A stretch of DNA of 64,000 nt from Pseudoxanthomonas sacheonensis (GTDB taxonomy: Bacteria; Pseudomonadota; Gammaproteobacteria; Xanthomonadales; Xanthomonadaceae): assembly GCF_010093305.1 (NCBI RefSeq), contig NZ_PDWS01000007.1, positions 1-64,000 on the forward strand, given 5' to 3'. The notes beneath the pieces are model-generated. The model was not told where the DNA came from. It made no database searches and saw nothing but the letters and a program-made list of their open reading frames with translations. Both the position numbers and the translations under genes were made by a program. Of this stretch, positions 56,914-64,000 are shown one piece after another. The stretch's first letter is position 1. Each line of letters starts with the position of its first letter.

Positions 56914-59900
56914 ATGTGGATAGTCCAGTACGCCTTGAACCGCCGCTACACCATCGGGGTGCTGGCCATCCTGATCCTGTTGTTCGGCACGTTGGCGGCG
57001 CGGCGCATGCCTACCGACATCCTGCCGGAAGTCGGCATTCCGTCGATCAACTTGATCTGGACCTACAGCGGCCTGCCCGCCGCCGAAGTGGCGGCCAAGA
57101 TGACCTCGTTCTCCGAAGCGGCCATCCTCAACACCGTCGACGACCTGAAGGAAGTCAGCTCGCAGACCTTGAACGGCATGGCCATCGTGCGCATCGATTT
57201 CCAGCCCAACGTCAGCCTGGAGCGCGCGCTGGGCCAGATCACCGCGGTGTCGCAGACCATCCTGCGGCGCATGCCGCCGGGCACTTCGCCGCCGCTGGTG
57301 ATCCGCAACAACGTTTCCAGCACGCCGGTGCTGCAGCTGGTGCTGTCCTCCGATTCGCTGACCGAGGCGCAGCTGTACGACTACGCGCGCCTGCAGCTGC
57401 GCTCGCAGATCCAGACCATTCCCGGCATCCGCATGACCCTGCCCTACGGCGGCGCCGCGCGGCAGATCATGGTCGATCTGGATCCGCGCGCGCTGCGGAC
57501 CTACGGCCTGACCCCGGCCGACGTCACCGGCGCGCTGGAGCGCGGCAGCCCGACCCTGCCTTCGGGCGTGATCCGCGAAGGCGGGCGCGAGATGCAGATC
57601 GCGCTGGAAACCAGCCCGGTGTCCGCTGCCGGTTTCCTGGACCTGCCCATCGTCAGCCGCGACGGTAATGTCATCTACGTGCGCGACGTGGCTTCGGTAC
57701 GCGACGGCGGCGCGCTGCAGACCAATGTCGCGCGCATGGACGGCGCCAGCGCGGTGTCGGTGGCGCTGATCAAGCTGGGCGGCGCCTCGGCGGTGGAGAT
57801 CGTGCGTGCGGTGCGGGCCAAGCTGCCGGAAATCGAGGCTTCGGCACCGCCGGGCATGCGCATCGAGCCGATCTTCGACCAGTCGGTGTTCGTCGACAAT
57901 GCCATCGGTTCGATCCGCCACGAAGCTTTCCTGGTCGGCCTGCTGGTCGCGTTCGTGGTGCTGGTGTTCATCGGTTCCTGGCGCTCCAGCCTGATCGTGC
58001 TATCGGCCATTCCGCTGGCGTTGCTGGCTTCGGTGGCCATGCTCAATCTGCTCGGCTACACCTTCAACGTGATGACCCTGGGCGGCCTGGCGCTGGCCAT
58101 CGGCATTCTGGTCGACAACGCCGTGGTCGACGTGGAAAACACCAACCGCAACATCGCCGAAGGGCGGCCGGTGCGCGAGGCCATCCTGCACAGCGCGACG
58201 GAAGTGGTGTTTCCGGAACTGGTTTCGACCATTTGCATCTGCATCGTGCTCACGCCGATCCTGCTGATGACCGGGCTGTCGGCGTGGGTGTTCGCGCCGT
58301 TGGCGCTGGCGGTGATCTTCGCCATGGGCGCCTCGTTCCTGCTTTCGCGCACGCTGATCCCGGTGCTGTGCCTGCTGCTGTTGCCGGCCGACGTGGAAAG
58401 CCGCAAGCGCCCGCGCTGGGCGGCGGAGCGCGCGCTGCTGGCGGTCAACGGCAAGGTCGAACACGTGCTGGAGAACCTGCGCGAACGCCACCATGCGCTG
58501 CTGGTCAGGCTGGGCCACCACGGCGGCGTGCTGGCCATCGCCGCCTTCGTGCTGCTGGGTCTGGGCGCGGCATCGGCGATGCTGCTGGGCCGCGAATATT
58601 TCCCGCAGGTCGACGCCGGCCAGCTGCGCCTGCAGGTGCGCTTTCCCACCGGCACGCGGCTGGAACAGACCGCGGCGCGACTGGCCGATATCCAGCGCGA
58701 GATCCGCAGCATTATTCCGCCGGCCGAACTGCAGACCGTGTACGAACAGATCGGCGCCCCCGACGCGGTCAATCTGGCTTTGGTGGACAGCGCGGTGGTC
58801 GGTTCGTTCGAGGCCGAAGTGATGTTGCAACTGCGCTCGCCGCACGCCTCCAGCGCCGGCTACCTGGCCGCGATCCGCCAACGCGTGGCGGAGAAATTCC
58901 CGGACGTGAAAATCTTCGAGCGGCCGCCGGATGCGACCAGCCGCACCTTGGCCGGTTCGGCGGTGGGCGCGTTCGAAGTGCGGGTGATCGGCCGCGATCC
59001 GGGCAACCTGGCCGTTGCGCGGCAGATCGAATCCAAACTGCGCGACATTCCCGGCGCGGTCGATGTGACCCTGCGCCAGGTGCTGGACCTGCCCGAATAC
59101 CACGTCAGCATCGACCGCAGCCGCGCCGCGCAACTGGGCCTCACCGCACAGGACGCCAGCCGCGCGGTGCTGGCCGTGCTGGGCTCGGCCGGCACGGTGA
59201 CGCCGGTGTACTGGGTGGACACGGCGAGCGCGCAGTCCTACACCGTGCAGGTACAGGCGCCACCGGCCAGTCTGGACAGCATCGAAACCCTGCTCAACAC
59301 GCCGCTGCGCATCGGCGCCGACGGCGAAGCGGTGCTGTTGCGCAATATCGCCACGGTGAGCCCGCGCAGCGTGCCGGCCAGCATCGGCCGCACCACGCTG
59401 GCGCCGACCCTGAGCGTGCTGGCCAACGTGCAGGGACGCGACCTGGGTTTCGTGTACGACCGGCTTACCGCCATCACCCAGGAATTGAACGCCACGCTCA
59501 AGCCAGGCAACCGCATCGAGATCGCCGGCCAGGCGGGCGAAATGCAAAGCGCCTACGGCGAACTGGCGGTGGGCCTGGTGATGTCGGCGATCCTGGTCTT
59601 CCTGGTGCTGGTGGTGAATTTCCAGTCGTGGATCCTGCCGTTGACCGCCATGTCCGGCTTGCCGGTCGCGGTCGCCGGCGCCGCGGTGGCGTTGTTCGTC
59701 ACCGGTACGCCGTTGAGCGTGCCCGCATTGATGGGCGTGATGATGGTGATCGGCGTGTCCACCGCCAACAGCGTGCTGGTGACCAGCTTCGTGCGCGATC
59801 TGATCGCCGCCGGCCACGACCGCGAAGCCGCCGCCTACGAAGCCGCCGCGGTGCGCCTGCGCCCGGTGCTGATGACCGCCAGCGCGATGGTGCTGGGCAT

Positions 59901-60114
59901 CGTGCCGATGGCGCTGGGCCTGGGCGAGGGCGGCGAACAGAACGCGCCGCTGGGCCGCGCGGTGATCGGCGGTTTGCTGTTCGGCACGCCGGCCACGCTG
60001 CTGCTGGTGCCCTCGCTGCTGGCCGTGTTGGGCCGCCGCCACAATCGCCGCATCGCTCAATCCGATTCCGAAACCACCGATGGCCAGCCCGTCGGCGCAG
60101 GAGCTTCCTCGTGA
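56914..60114 (+). CDS. RND-family efflux permease
   Basis: The 1066-residue protein has the AcrB-like layout of two halves, each with a transmembrane helix, a large periplasmic portion (about 35-330 and 560-870) and further helices. It starts MWIVQYALNRRYTIGVLAILILLFG and has the TM4 motif ALAIGILVDNAVVDVENTNRN, whose aspartates belong to the proton relay. The substrate (drug, solvent or metal) cannot be told. The permease precedes its fusion protein, which is the reverse of the usual order, and no outer-membrane channel gene adjoins, so a TolC-like partner must be elsewhere. Confidence 0.94.
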   Translation: MWIVQYALNRRYTIGVLAILILLFGTLAARRMPTDILPEVGIPSINLIWTYSGLPAAEVAAKMTSFSEAAILNTVDDLKEVSSQTLNGMAIVRIDFQPNVSLERALGQITAVSQTILRRMPPGTSPPLVIRNNVSSTPVLQLVLSSDSLTEAQLYDYARLQLRSQIQTIPGIRMTLPYGGAARQIMVDLDPRALRTYGLTPADVTGALERGSPTLPSGVIREGGREMQIALETSPVSAAGFLDLPIVSRDGNVIYVRDVASVRDGGALQTNVARMDGASAVSVALIKLGGASAVEIVRAVRAKLPEIEASAPPGMRIEPIFDQSVFVDNAIGSIRHEAFLVGLLVAFVVLVFIGSWRSSLIVLSAIPLALLASVAMLNLLGYTFNVMTLGGLALAIGILVDNAVVDVENTNRNIAEGRPVREAILHSATEVVFPELVSTICICIVLTPILLMTGLSAWVFAPLALAVIFAMGASFLLSRTLIPVLCLLLLPADVESRKRPRWAAERALLAVNGKVEHVLENLRERHHALLVRLGHHGGVLAIAAFVLLGLGAASAMLLGREYFPQVDAGQLRLQVRFPTGTRLEQTAARLADIQREIRSIIPPAELQTVYEQIGAPDAVNLALVDSAVVGSFEAEVMLQLRSPHASSAGYLAAIRQRVAEKFPDVKIFERPPDATSRTLAGSAVGAFEVRVIGRDPGNLAVARQIESKLRDIPGAVDVTLRQVLDLPEYHVSIDRSRAAQLGLTAQDASRAVLAVLGSAGTVTPVYWVDTASAQSYTVQVQAPPASLDSIETLLNTPLRIGADGEAVLLRNIATVSPRSVPASIGRTTLAPTLSVLANVQGRDLGFVYDRLTAITQELNATLKPGNRIEIAGQAGEMQSAYGELAVGLVMSAILVFLVLVVNFQSWILPLTAMSGLPVAVAGAAVALFVTGTPLSVPALMGVMMVIGVSTANSVLVTSFVRDLIAAGHDREAAAYEAAAVRLRPVLMTASAMVLGIVPMALGLGEGGEQNAPLGRAVIGGLLFGTPATLLLVPSLLAVLGRRHNRRIAQSDSETTDGQPVGAGASS

Positions 60115-61229
60115 ACACTACAAACATGGCACGAACGACAACGGCCGCATTGATTGGCGGCGCATTGCTGGCGCTGCTGGCGGGCTGCAGCCGCGGCGCC
60201 GCCGAACCGGCGATCGCCACCGCGTTGCCGCAGGTGCTGACCGCGCAGGCGCGCGCAGCGGAGCCCGACTACGCATTGCGCCTGCCCGCGCGCGCCGTCG
60301 CCGGCGAATCGGCGCAGCTGTATCCGCGAGCCACCGGCTTCATCAGCGAGCGGCGGGCGGACCTGGGAGATCGCGTGACCGCCGGACAGGTACTGGCGGT
60401 GATTTCGGCGCCGGAAGCCGACCAGGCCGTGCGCGAGGCGGCCGCCGAAGTGGGCAGGCTGCGCGCCGATCTGCAACTGGCCAAGGTCAACTACGAGCGC
60501 GCCGCGGTGCTGGTGAAATCGGGTGCGGTCTCGGCCGAGATGTACAGCGACCGCAGCGCCAACCGCGATGCCGCCGAAGCGGCCTTGGCCGCGGCCCAGG
60601 CGCGCTTGTCCAGCGCGCGCGAACGGCAGGCCTTCCAGGTGGTGCGCGCGCCGTTCGCCGGCGTGGTGGCCGCGCGCAACGTGGAGCGCGGCGACCGGGT
60701 GATCGGCGATTCCGCTGCGGCCGTGCCCCTGTTCCGGATCAACGCGCTGGATCCGTTGCGGGTGCTGGTGGACATACCGCAGGGCGCCGTCCTGCAGGTG
60801 CGTCCGGGGCTGCAGGCCGAGGTCGGTTTCCCCGAACTTGCAGGCGAGCGCTTCCAGGCCGAAGTGGTGCGCATCGCCCAGAGCATCTCCGAGGAAGCCG
60901 GCGGCATGCGGGTGGAACTGCGCCTGCCCAACCCCGAGGGCCGCATTCCGGCAGGCATGGTGGGCGAGGTGACCCTGCAGGTACCGCGTGCGGCGCCGAC
61001 GGTGATAGTGCCGGTGTCGACGGTGATCGCCGGTGCGAGCGGGTCGCAGGTGGTGCGGCTGGGCGCGGGTTCGCGGCTGGAATTCCGGCCGGTCAAGCTG
61101 GGTCGCAATCTGGGCCCGGAGATGGAGATACTCGATGGCATCGCCGCCGGCGACCAGGTGGTGCTGGCGCCCAACGCCCTGCTGCAGGCGGGCGCCAAGG
61201 TGGTGGCCAAGCCCGCGCCCAAAGGCTGA
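60111..61229 (+). CDS. RND membrane-fusion lipoprotein
   Basis: The 372-residue periplasmic adaptor has a lipoprotein signal (L-L-A-L-L-A-G-C, lipobox L-A-G-C near residue 26). A biotinyl-lipoyl-like region (ATGFISERRADLGDRVTAGQVLAVISAPE), an alpha-helical hairpin (VREAAAEVGRLRADLQLAKVNYERAAVLVKSGAVSAE) and a beta-barrel domain (APFAGVVAARNVERGDRV) follow. It links the permease to an outer-membrane channel. Its GTG start overlaps the permease stop and follows GGAG; an ATG five codons later is a possible alternative. Confidence 0.93.
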   Translation: MNTTNMARTTTAALIGGALLALLAGCSRGAAEPAIATALPQVLTAQARAAEPDYALRLPARAVAGESAQLYPRATGFISERRADLGDRVTAGQVLAVISAPEADQAVREAAAEVGRLRADLQLAKVNYERAAVLVKSGAVSAEMYSDRSANRDAAEAALAAAQARLSSARERQAFQVVRAPFAGVVAARNVERGDRVIGDSAAAVPLFRINALDPLRVLVDIPQGAVLQVRPGLQAEVGFPELAGERFQAEVVRIAQSISEEAGGMRVELRLPNPEGRIPAGMVGEVTLQVPRAAPTVIVPVSTVIAGASGSQVVRLGAGSRLEFRPVKLGRNLGPEMEILDGIAAGDQVVLAPNALLQAGAKVVAKPAPKG

Positions 61230-61270
61230 GCGCTGGCCGTGGGGGTAGGGATTCGGACAGACTGCGGGAC

Positions 61271-61915
61271 ATGACGTCCGACGATCCGGCTTCCCCCCAA
61301 CGCGTTCTGCTTCTGCACGGCATCTGGAATGCCAAGGTCTGGCTGGGTCCGTTGGCGGCGCGGTTGCGCGCGGCTGGATTCGCGGTCGAGATCTTCGGTT
61401 ATCCCAGCGTGTTCGGCGGGCCGGACGTGGCGGTTCCGCTCCTGATCGCCCGATTGCGGGACAGCGGACCGGTGGCGCTGCTGGGCCACAGCCTGGGCGG
61501 GTTGATCGCGCTGGAAGCCCTGAGCCGGGAGCCGGACCTGCCGGTGACGCGGGTGGTCTGCCTGGGTTCGCCCTTGCGCGGCAGCCATGCGGCCCGTGGA
61601 CTGGCGGGACGGTTCTGGACTTCGCCGGCGCTGGGCCGCAGCGCCGGCTTGCTGCAGCGCGGATTCGAGCGGTGGGAAGGCAAGCAGCAAGTGGGCATGG
61701 TCGCGGGCAATGTGCCGCATGGCCTGGGGCGCTATTTCGCACGTTTCGAGGACGAATCCGACGGCACCGTCGCCCTGGGGGAAACCCGCCTTCCGGGACT
61801 GACCGACCACTGCGTGGTGGCTTCCAGCCATAGCGGGCTGGTGTTCTCGGCCGCAGCGGCCCTGCAGGCCGCGCATTTCCTGAATCACGGCCATTTCGCG
61901 CCCAACCCCCTGTAG
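61271..61915 (+). CDS. Alpha/beta hydrolase (small lipase/esterase-like)
   Basis: The 214-residue protein has the oxyanion-hole strand R-V-L-L-L-H-G-I-W-N, the nucleophile elbow G-H-S-L-G-G and later acid and histidine candidates (DESDGTVAL and SSHSGLVFS). It resembles compact lipase-like proteins of the RsbQ/PGAP1-like group, which may act on esters or lipid substrates. No signal peptide is seen, so it is probably cytoplasmic. Its stop codon TAG (61913-61915) is the TAG of the adjoining REP element, so the last residues are set by the repeat. Confidence 0.87.
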   Translation: MTSDDPASPQRVLLLHGIWNAKVWLGPLAARLRAAGFAVEIFGYPSVFGGPDVAVPLLIARLRDSGPVALLGHSLGGLIALEALSREPDLPVTRVVCLGSPLRGSHAARGLAGRFWTSPALGRSAGLLQRGFERWEGKQQVGMVAGNVPHGLGRYFARFEDESDGTVALGETRLPGLTDHCVVASSHSGLVFSAAAALQAAHFLNHGHFAPNPL

Positions 61916-62007
61916 GAGCGGGCCCTGCCCGCGAAGCCTTTGCAGCAACCGGCGAAAATGCAGCAACCGGTGAAAAGCTTCGCGGGCAGGGCCCGCTCCT
62001 ACAGGGG
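61907..62007. repeat. GTAG-type REP pair, class A (copy 7) with internal tandem duplication
   Basis: Perfect 31-bp arms (61907-61937 and 61977-62007) contain the GTAGGAGCGGGCCCTGCCCG core but end GCGAAGC in place of GCGACCGC. The loop holds two adjacent 18-bp copies differing by one base (61941-61958 and 61959-61976, TGCAGCAACCGGyGAAAA). Confidence 0.93.
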
Positions 62008-62059
62008 TTGTTCCGCACCGGTATAATTAGCGGCTTGTCCAAAGCAACCGGAAGTCGCC

Positions 62060-62791
62060 ATGGGTCGTGGTCCCTCCATCGAAGGCCGCAAGAACGCCAC
62101 CGACGCCAAGCGCGGCAAGATCTTCACCAAGATCATCCGCGAGATCGGCGTGGCCGCGCGCGCCGGCGGCGGCGATGCGGCCAACAATCCGCGCCTGCGC
62201 ACGGCGGTGGACAAGGGCCTCTCGGCGAACATGTCCAAGGACGTGATCGAACGCGCCATCAAGAAAGCCACCGGCGAGCTGGAAGGCGTGGAGTTCGAGG
62301 AGATCCGCTACGAGGGCTATGCGCCCGGCGGCGTGGCGGTGATCGTGGACTGCCTGACCGACAACCGTGTGCGCACCGTGGCCGAGGTGCGCCATGCCTT
62401 CGGCAAATGCGGCGGCAACATGGGCGCCGAAGGCTCGGTGGCTTTCATGTTCCGCAAACTCGGCGTACTCAGCTACGGTGCTGGCGCCGATGAAGACGCG
62501 GTCACCGAAGCGGCCATCGAAGCCGGCGCCGACGATGTGGTGGTGTATCCGGAAGACGGCGCCATCGACGTGCTGACTTCGCCCGACGCTTTTCTGGCGG
62601 TGAAGGAAGCGATGGAGGCCGCGGGCATGGCCCCCGGCCACGCCGAGATCACGATGCGCGCCGACAACGACATCGCCGTGGACGCCGAAACCGCGCCGCA
62701 GGTGGTCAAGCTGCTGGACATGCTGGAAGACCTGGACGACGTGCAGGCCGTCTATTCCAACGCCGATCTGGGTCAGGACGCTTACGCGTAG
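62060..62791 (+). CDS. yebC: YebC/TACO1-family protein
   Basis: The 243-residue protein opens [29 protein letters not shown] (a slight variant of the usual MAGHSKWANIKHRK) and continues with the YebC core, [53 protein letters not shown] and [14 protein letters not shown]. YebC proteins act as transcription factors or help ribosomes through proline stretches. It precedes ruvC-ruvA as in most gammaproteobacteria, though with intergenic DNA between. The ATG follows a GGAAG motif. Confidence 0.95.
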   Translation: MGRGPSIEGRKNATDAKRGKIFTKIIREIGVAARAGGGDAANNPRLRTAVDKGLSANMSKDVIERAIKKATGELEGVEFEEIRYEGYAPGGVAVIVDCLTDNRVRTVAEVRHAFGKCGGNMGAEGSVAFMFRKLGVLSYGAGADEDAVTEAAIEAGADDVVVYPEDGAIDVLTSPDAFLAVKEAMEAAGMAPGHAEITMRADNDIAVDAETAPQVVKLLDMLEDLDDVQAVYSNADLGQDAYA

Positions 62792-62889
62792 ACTGGCGCT
62801 GTGATCCGCATCCCCGGCACCCTTCGGCTTCGGCCGCTCCGCGTCCTGCGTTCAGGTCGGTCGGAAAACCGACACCCGGGAACTGCATC

Positions 62890-63411
62890 GTGACCCGGAT
62901 ACTTGGAATAGACCCCGGTTCCCAGCGCACCGGCGTCGGCATCATCGATGTCGATGCGGCGGGCAAGACCACCCATGTCTACCACGCGCCGCTGCTGCTG
63001 CTGGGCGAGGGCGATTTCGCCCAGCGGCTCAAGCGTCTGCTGCTGGGCTTGGCCGAAGTGATGGAAACCTATCGGCCGGACGAGGTCGCCATCGAGCAGG
63101 TGTTCATGGCGCGCAACCCCGATTCGGCCTTGAAGCTGGGCCATGCGCGCGGCGCGGCGATCTGCGCGGTGGTGCTGCGCGATCTGCCGGTGCACGAATA
63201 CGCGGCCAAGGAAGTGAAACTGGCGGTGGTGGGCAAGGGCGGCGCGGACAAGGTGCAGATCCAGCACATGGTCGGCATCATGCTCAACCTCAAGGGCAAG
63301 TTGCAGGCCGATGCGGCCGACGCGCTGGCCGTGGCCATCACCCATGCGCATGTGCGCGCGACCGCCAATAGACTCGGTGTCGACGTTCGCCAGGCGTGGA
63401 GCAGGAAATGA
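62890..63411 (+). CDS. ruvC: Holliday-junction resolvase RuvC
   Basis: RuvC is a dimeric endonuclease that cuts Holliday junctions presented by RuvAB. The 173-residue product has the metal-binding acids Asp8 (I-L-G-I-D-P-G-S), Glu69 (V-A-I-E-Q-V-F), Asp141 and Asp144 ([10 protein letters not shown]). The start is GTG at 62890. The usual ruvC-ruvA junction is interrupted here by an inverted-repeat element of about 90 bp. Confidence 0.97.
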   Translation: MTRILGIDPGSQRTGVGIIDVDAAGKTTHVYHAPLLLLGEGDFAQRLKRLLLGLAEVMETYRPDEVAIEQVFMARNPDSALKLGHARGAAICAVVLRDLPVHEYAAKEVKLAVVGKGGADKVQIQHMVGIMLNLKGKLQADAADALAVAITHAHVRATANRLGVDVRQAWSRK

Positions 63412-63464
63412 GCTTCCCTCATCTCCAATGCAGCCCAAGCGATATCAATGACGGCGCAACGCTT

Positions 63465-63552
63465 TTCCCCCCTTTGAAAAAGGGGGGCAGGGGGGATTTG
63501 CTCTTGGCGCCAAGAGCAAATCCCCCTCGATCCCCCTTTTTCAAAGGGGGAA
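63465..63552. repeat. Long inverted-repeat element, CCCCCTTTGAAAAAGGGGG family (copy 2)
   Basis: This 88-bp near-perfect palindrome starts TTCCCCCCTTTGAAAAAGGG and continues with GGATTTGCTCTTGG, then mirrors itself with GCAAATCCCCC and CTTTTTCAAAGGGGGAA. It lies between ruvC and ruvA and matches the element at 39287-39398. Confidence 0.9.
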
Positions 63553-63628
63553 GACAAGCGGGCTTTCCCTTTTTCATAGGCCTCGCTTTTTCCGCAGGGG
63601 AAAGACAGGTACACAAGGACCCATCGGC

Positions 63629-64000
63629 ATGATCGGACGTCTGCGCGGCATCCTGGCCTACAAGCAACCGCCGTGGCTGGTGATCGATGTGGGCGGCGTG
63701 GGCTATGAGCTGGAAGCGCCGATGAGCACCTTCTACGACCTGCCCGACGTAGGCCGCGAAGTGATCCTGTTCACCCACCACGCGCAGCGCGAGGACAGCG
63801 TGTCGCTGTACGGCTTCCTGCGTGAGAGCGAACGCCGGTTGTTCCGCGACGTGCAGAAAGTCAGCGGCATCGGCGCCAAGATCGCGCTGGCGGTACTTTC
63901 GGGGGTGTCGGTGGACGAGTTCGCGCGCCAGGTGCAGACCGGCGACGTGGCCGCGTTGACGCGCATCCCGGGCATCGGCAAGAAGACCGCCGAACGCATG
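63629..64000 (+). CDS. ruvA: Holliday-junction DNA helicase subunit RuvA (5' part)
   Basis: The first 124 codons are present, [35 protein letters not shown] being the N-terminal OB-fold domain that grips the junction. The tandem helix-hairpin-helix domain follows ([16 protein letters not shown] and [16 protein letters not shown]). The gene continues beyond the window. RuvA targets the RuvB motor to junctions. An ATG preceded by AAGGA (in ACAAGGACCC) fixes the start. Confidence 0.97.
   Translation, partial: MIGRLRGILAYKQPPWLVIDVGGVGYELEAPMSTFYDLPDVGREVILFTHHAQREDSVSLYGFLRESERRLFRDVQKVSGIGAKIALAVLSGVSVDEFARQVQTGDVAALTRIPGIGKKTAERM

Noticed and set aside
58000-60060. Long open frame antisense to the RND permease
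   Set aside because: This is a reflected coding frame; composition is unlike a real protein and it would overlap a clear permease entirely.

Overview
This is a high-GC gammaproteobacterial chromosome segment, most likely from a member of the Lysobacteraceae (Xanthomonadaceae), of Lysobacter, Pseudoxanthomonas or Luteimonas type. Four things point there: the gene order M23 peptidase-secA-mutT/thiE fusion, then coaE-pilD-pilC-pilB and pilR-pilS-sucC-sucD, then bamD | rluD-pgeF and yheS-fmdB-aspS, and yebC-ruvC-ruvA; two TonB-dependent receptors; and an abundance of GTAG-type REP palindromes with an intact REP-associated tyrosine transposase (RAYT). No rRNA, tRNA, CRISPR array, prophage or classical insertion sequence was recognised.

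Layout. 1-5.6 kb: peptidase tail, secA, a Nudix/ThiE-like fusion, a RAYT bracketed by REP pairs, and coaE. 5.7-25.7 kb: a type IV pilus region, with prepilin peptidase (pilD), platform (pilC), extension ATPase (pilB), two major-pilin genes and the PilS/PilR two-component system. A glyco-island of methyltransferase, polyprenyl-phosphate glycosyltransferase, GNAT, small EmrE-like membrane protein, WecE aminotransferase and a large membrane glycosyltransferase-like protein lies between pilB and the pilins. A 1030-residue membrane spermidine-synthase-like protein and a GT39/TPR protein lie between the pilins and pilR. Good sigma-54 (-24/-12) promoters precede pilB and both pilins, which fits control by PilR.

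25.8-33.9 kb: sucCD, a DUF559 protein, glutamine-dependent NAD synthetase, bamD, rluD, pgeF and a DUF4166 gene. The pgeF gene carries an in-frame insertion made of a palindromic intergenic repeat. 34-48 kb: two paralogous TonB receptors, a lipoprotein, an NCS2-type permease preceded by a highly folded noncoding element, heat-shock clpB with a sigma-32-like promoter, two small exported proteins and a YbaL-type antiporter. 48-64 kb: yheS, an FmdB-like zinc ribbon protein, a lipoprotein, a triple-DUF3011 secreted protein, aspS, a GNAT, a divergent AraC regulator/aldo-keto reductase pair, an RND pump with its fusion lipoprotein, a small esterase, yebC, ruvC and the start of ruvA.

The most interesting items are a candidate pilin-glycosylation pathway that would build and deliver a 4-acetamido-4,6-dideoxyhexose; the repeat-derived in-frame insert in pgeF; a REP/RAYT system whose palindromes supply the stop codons of several genes; and a multi-hairpin element near 37.5 kb with a 13-bp closing stem. 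Functions are assigned from motifs read by eye; no database search was run.
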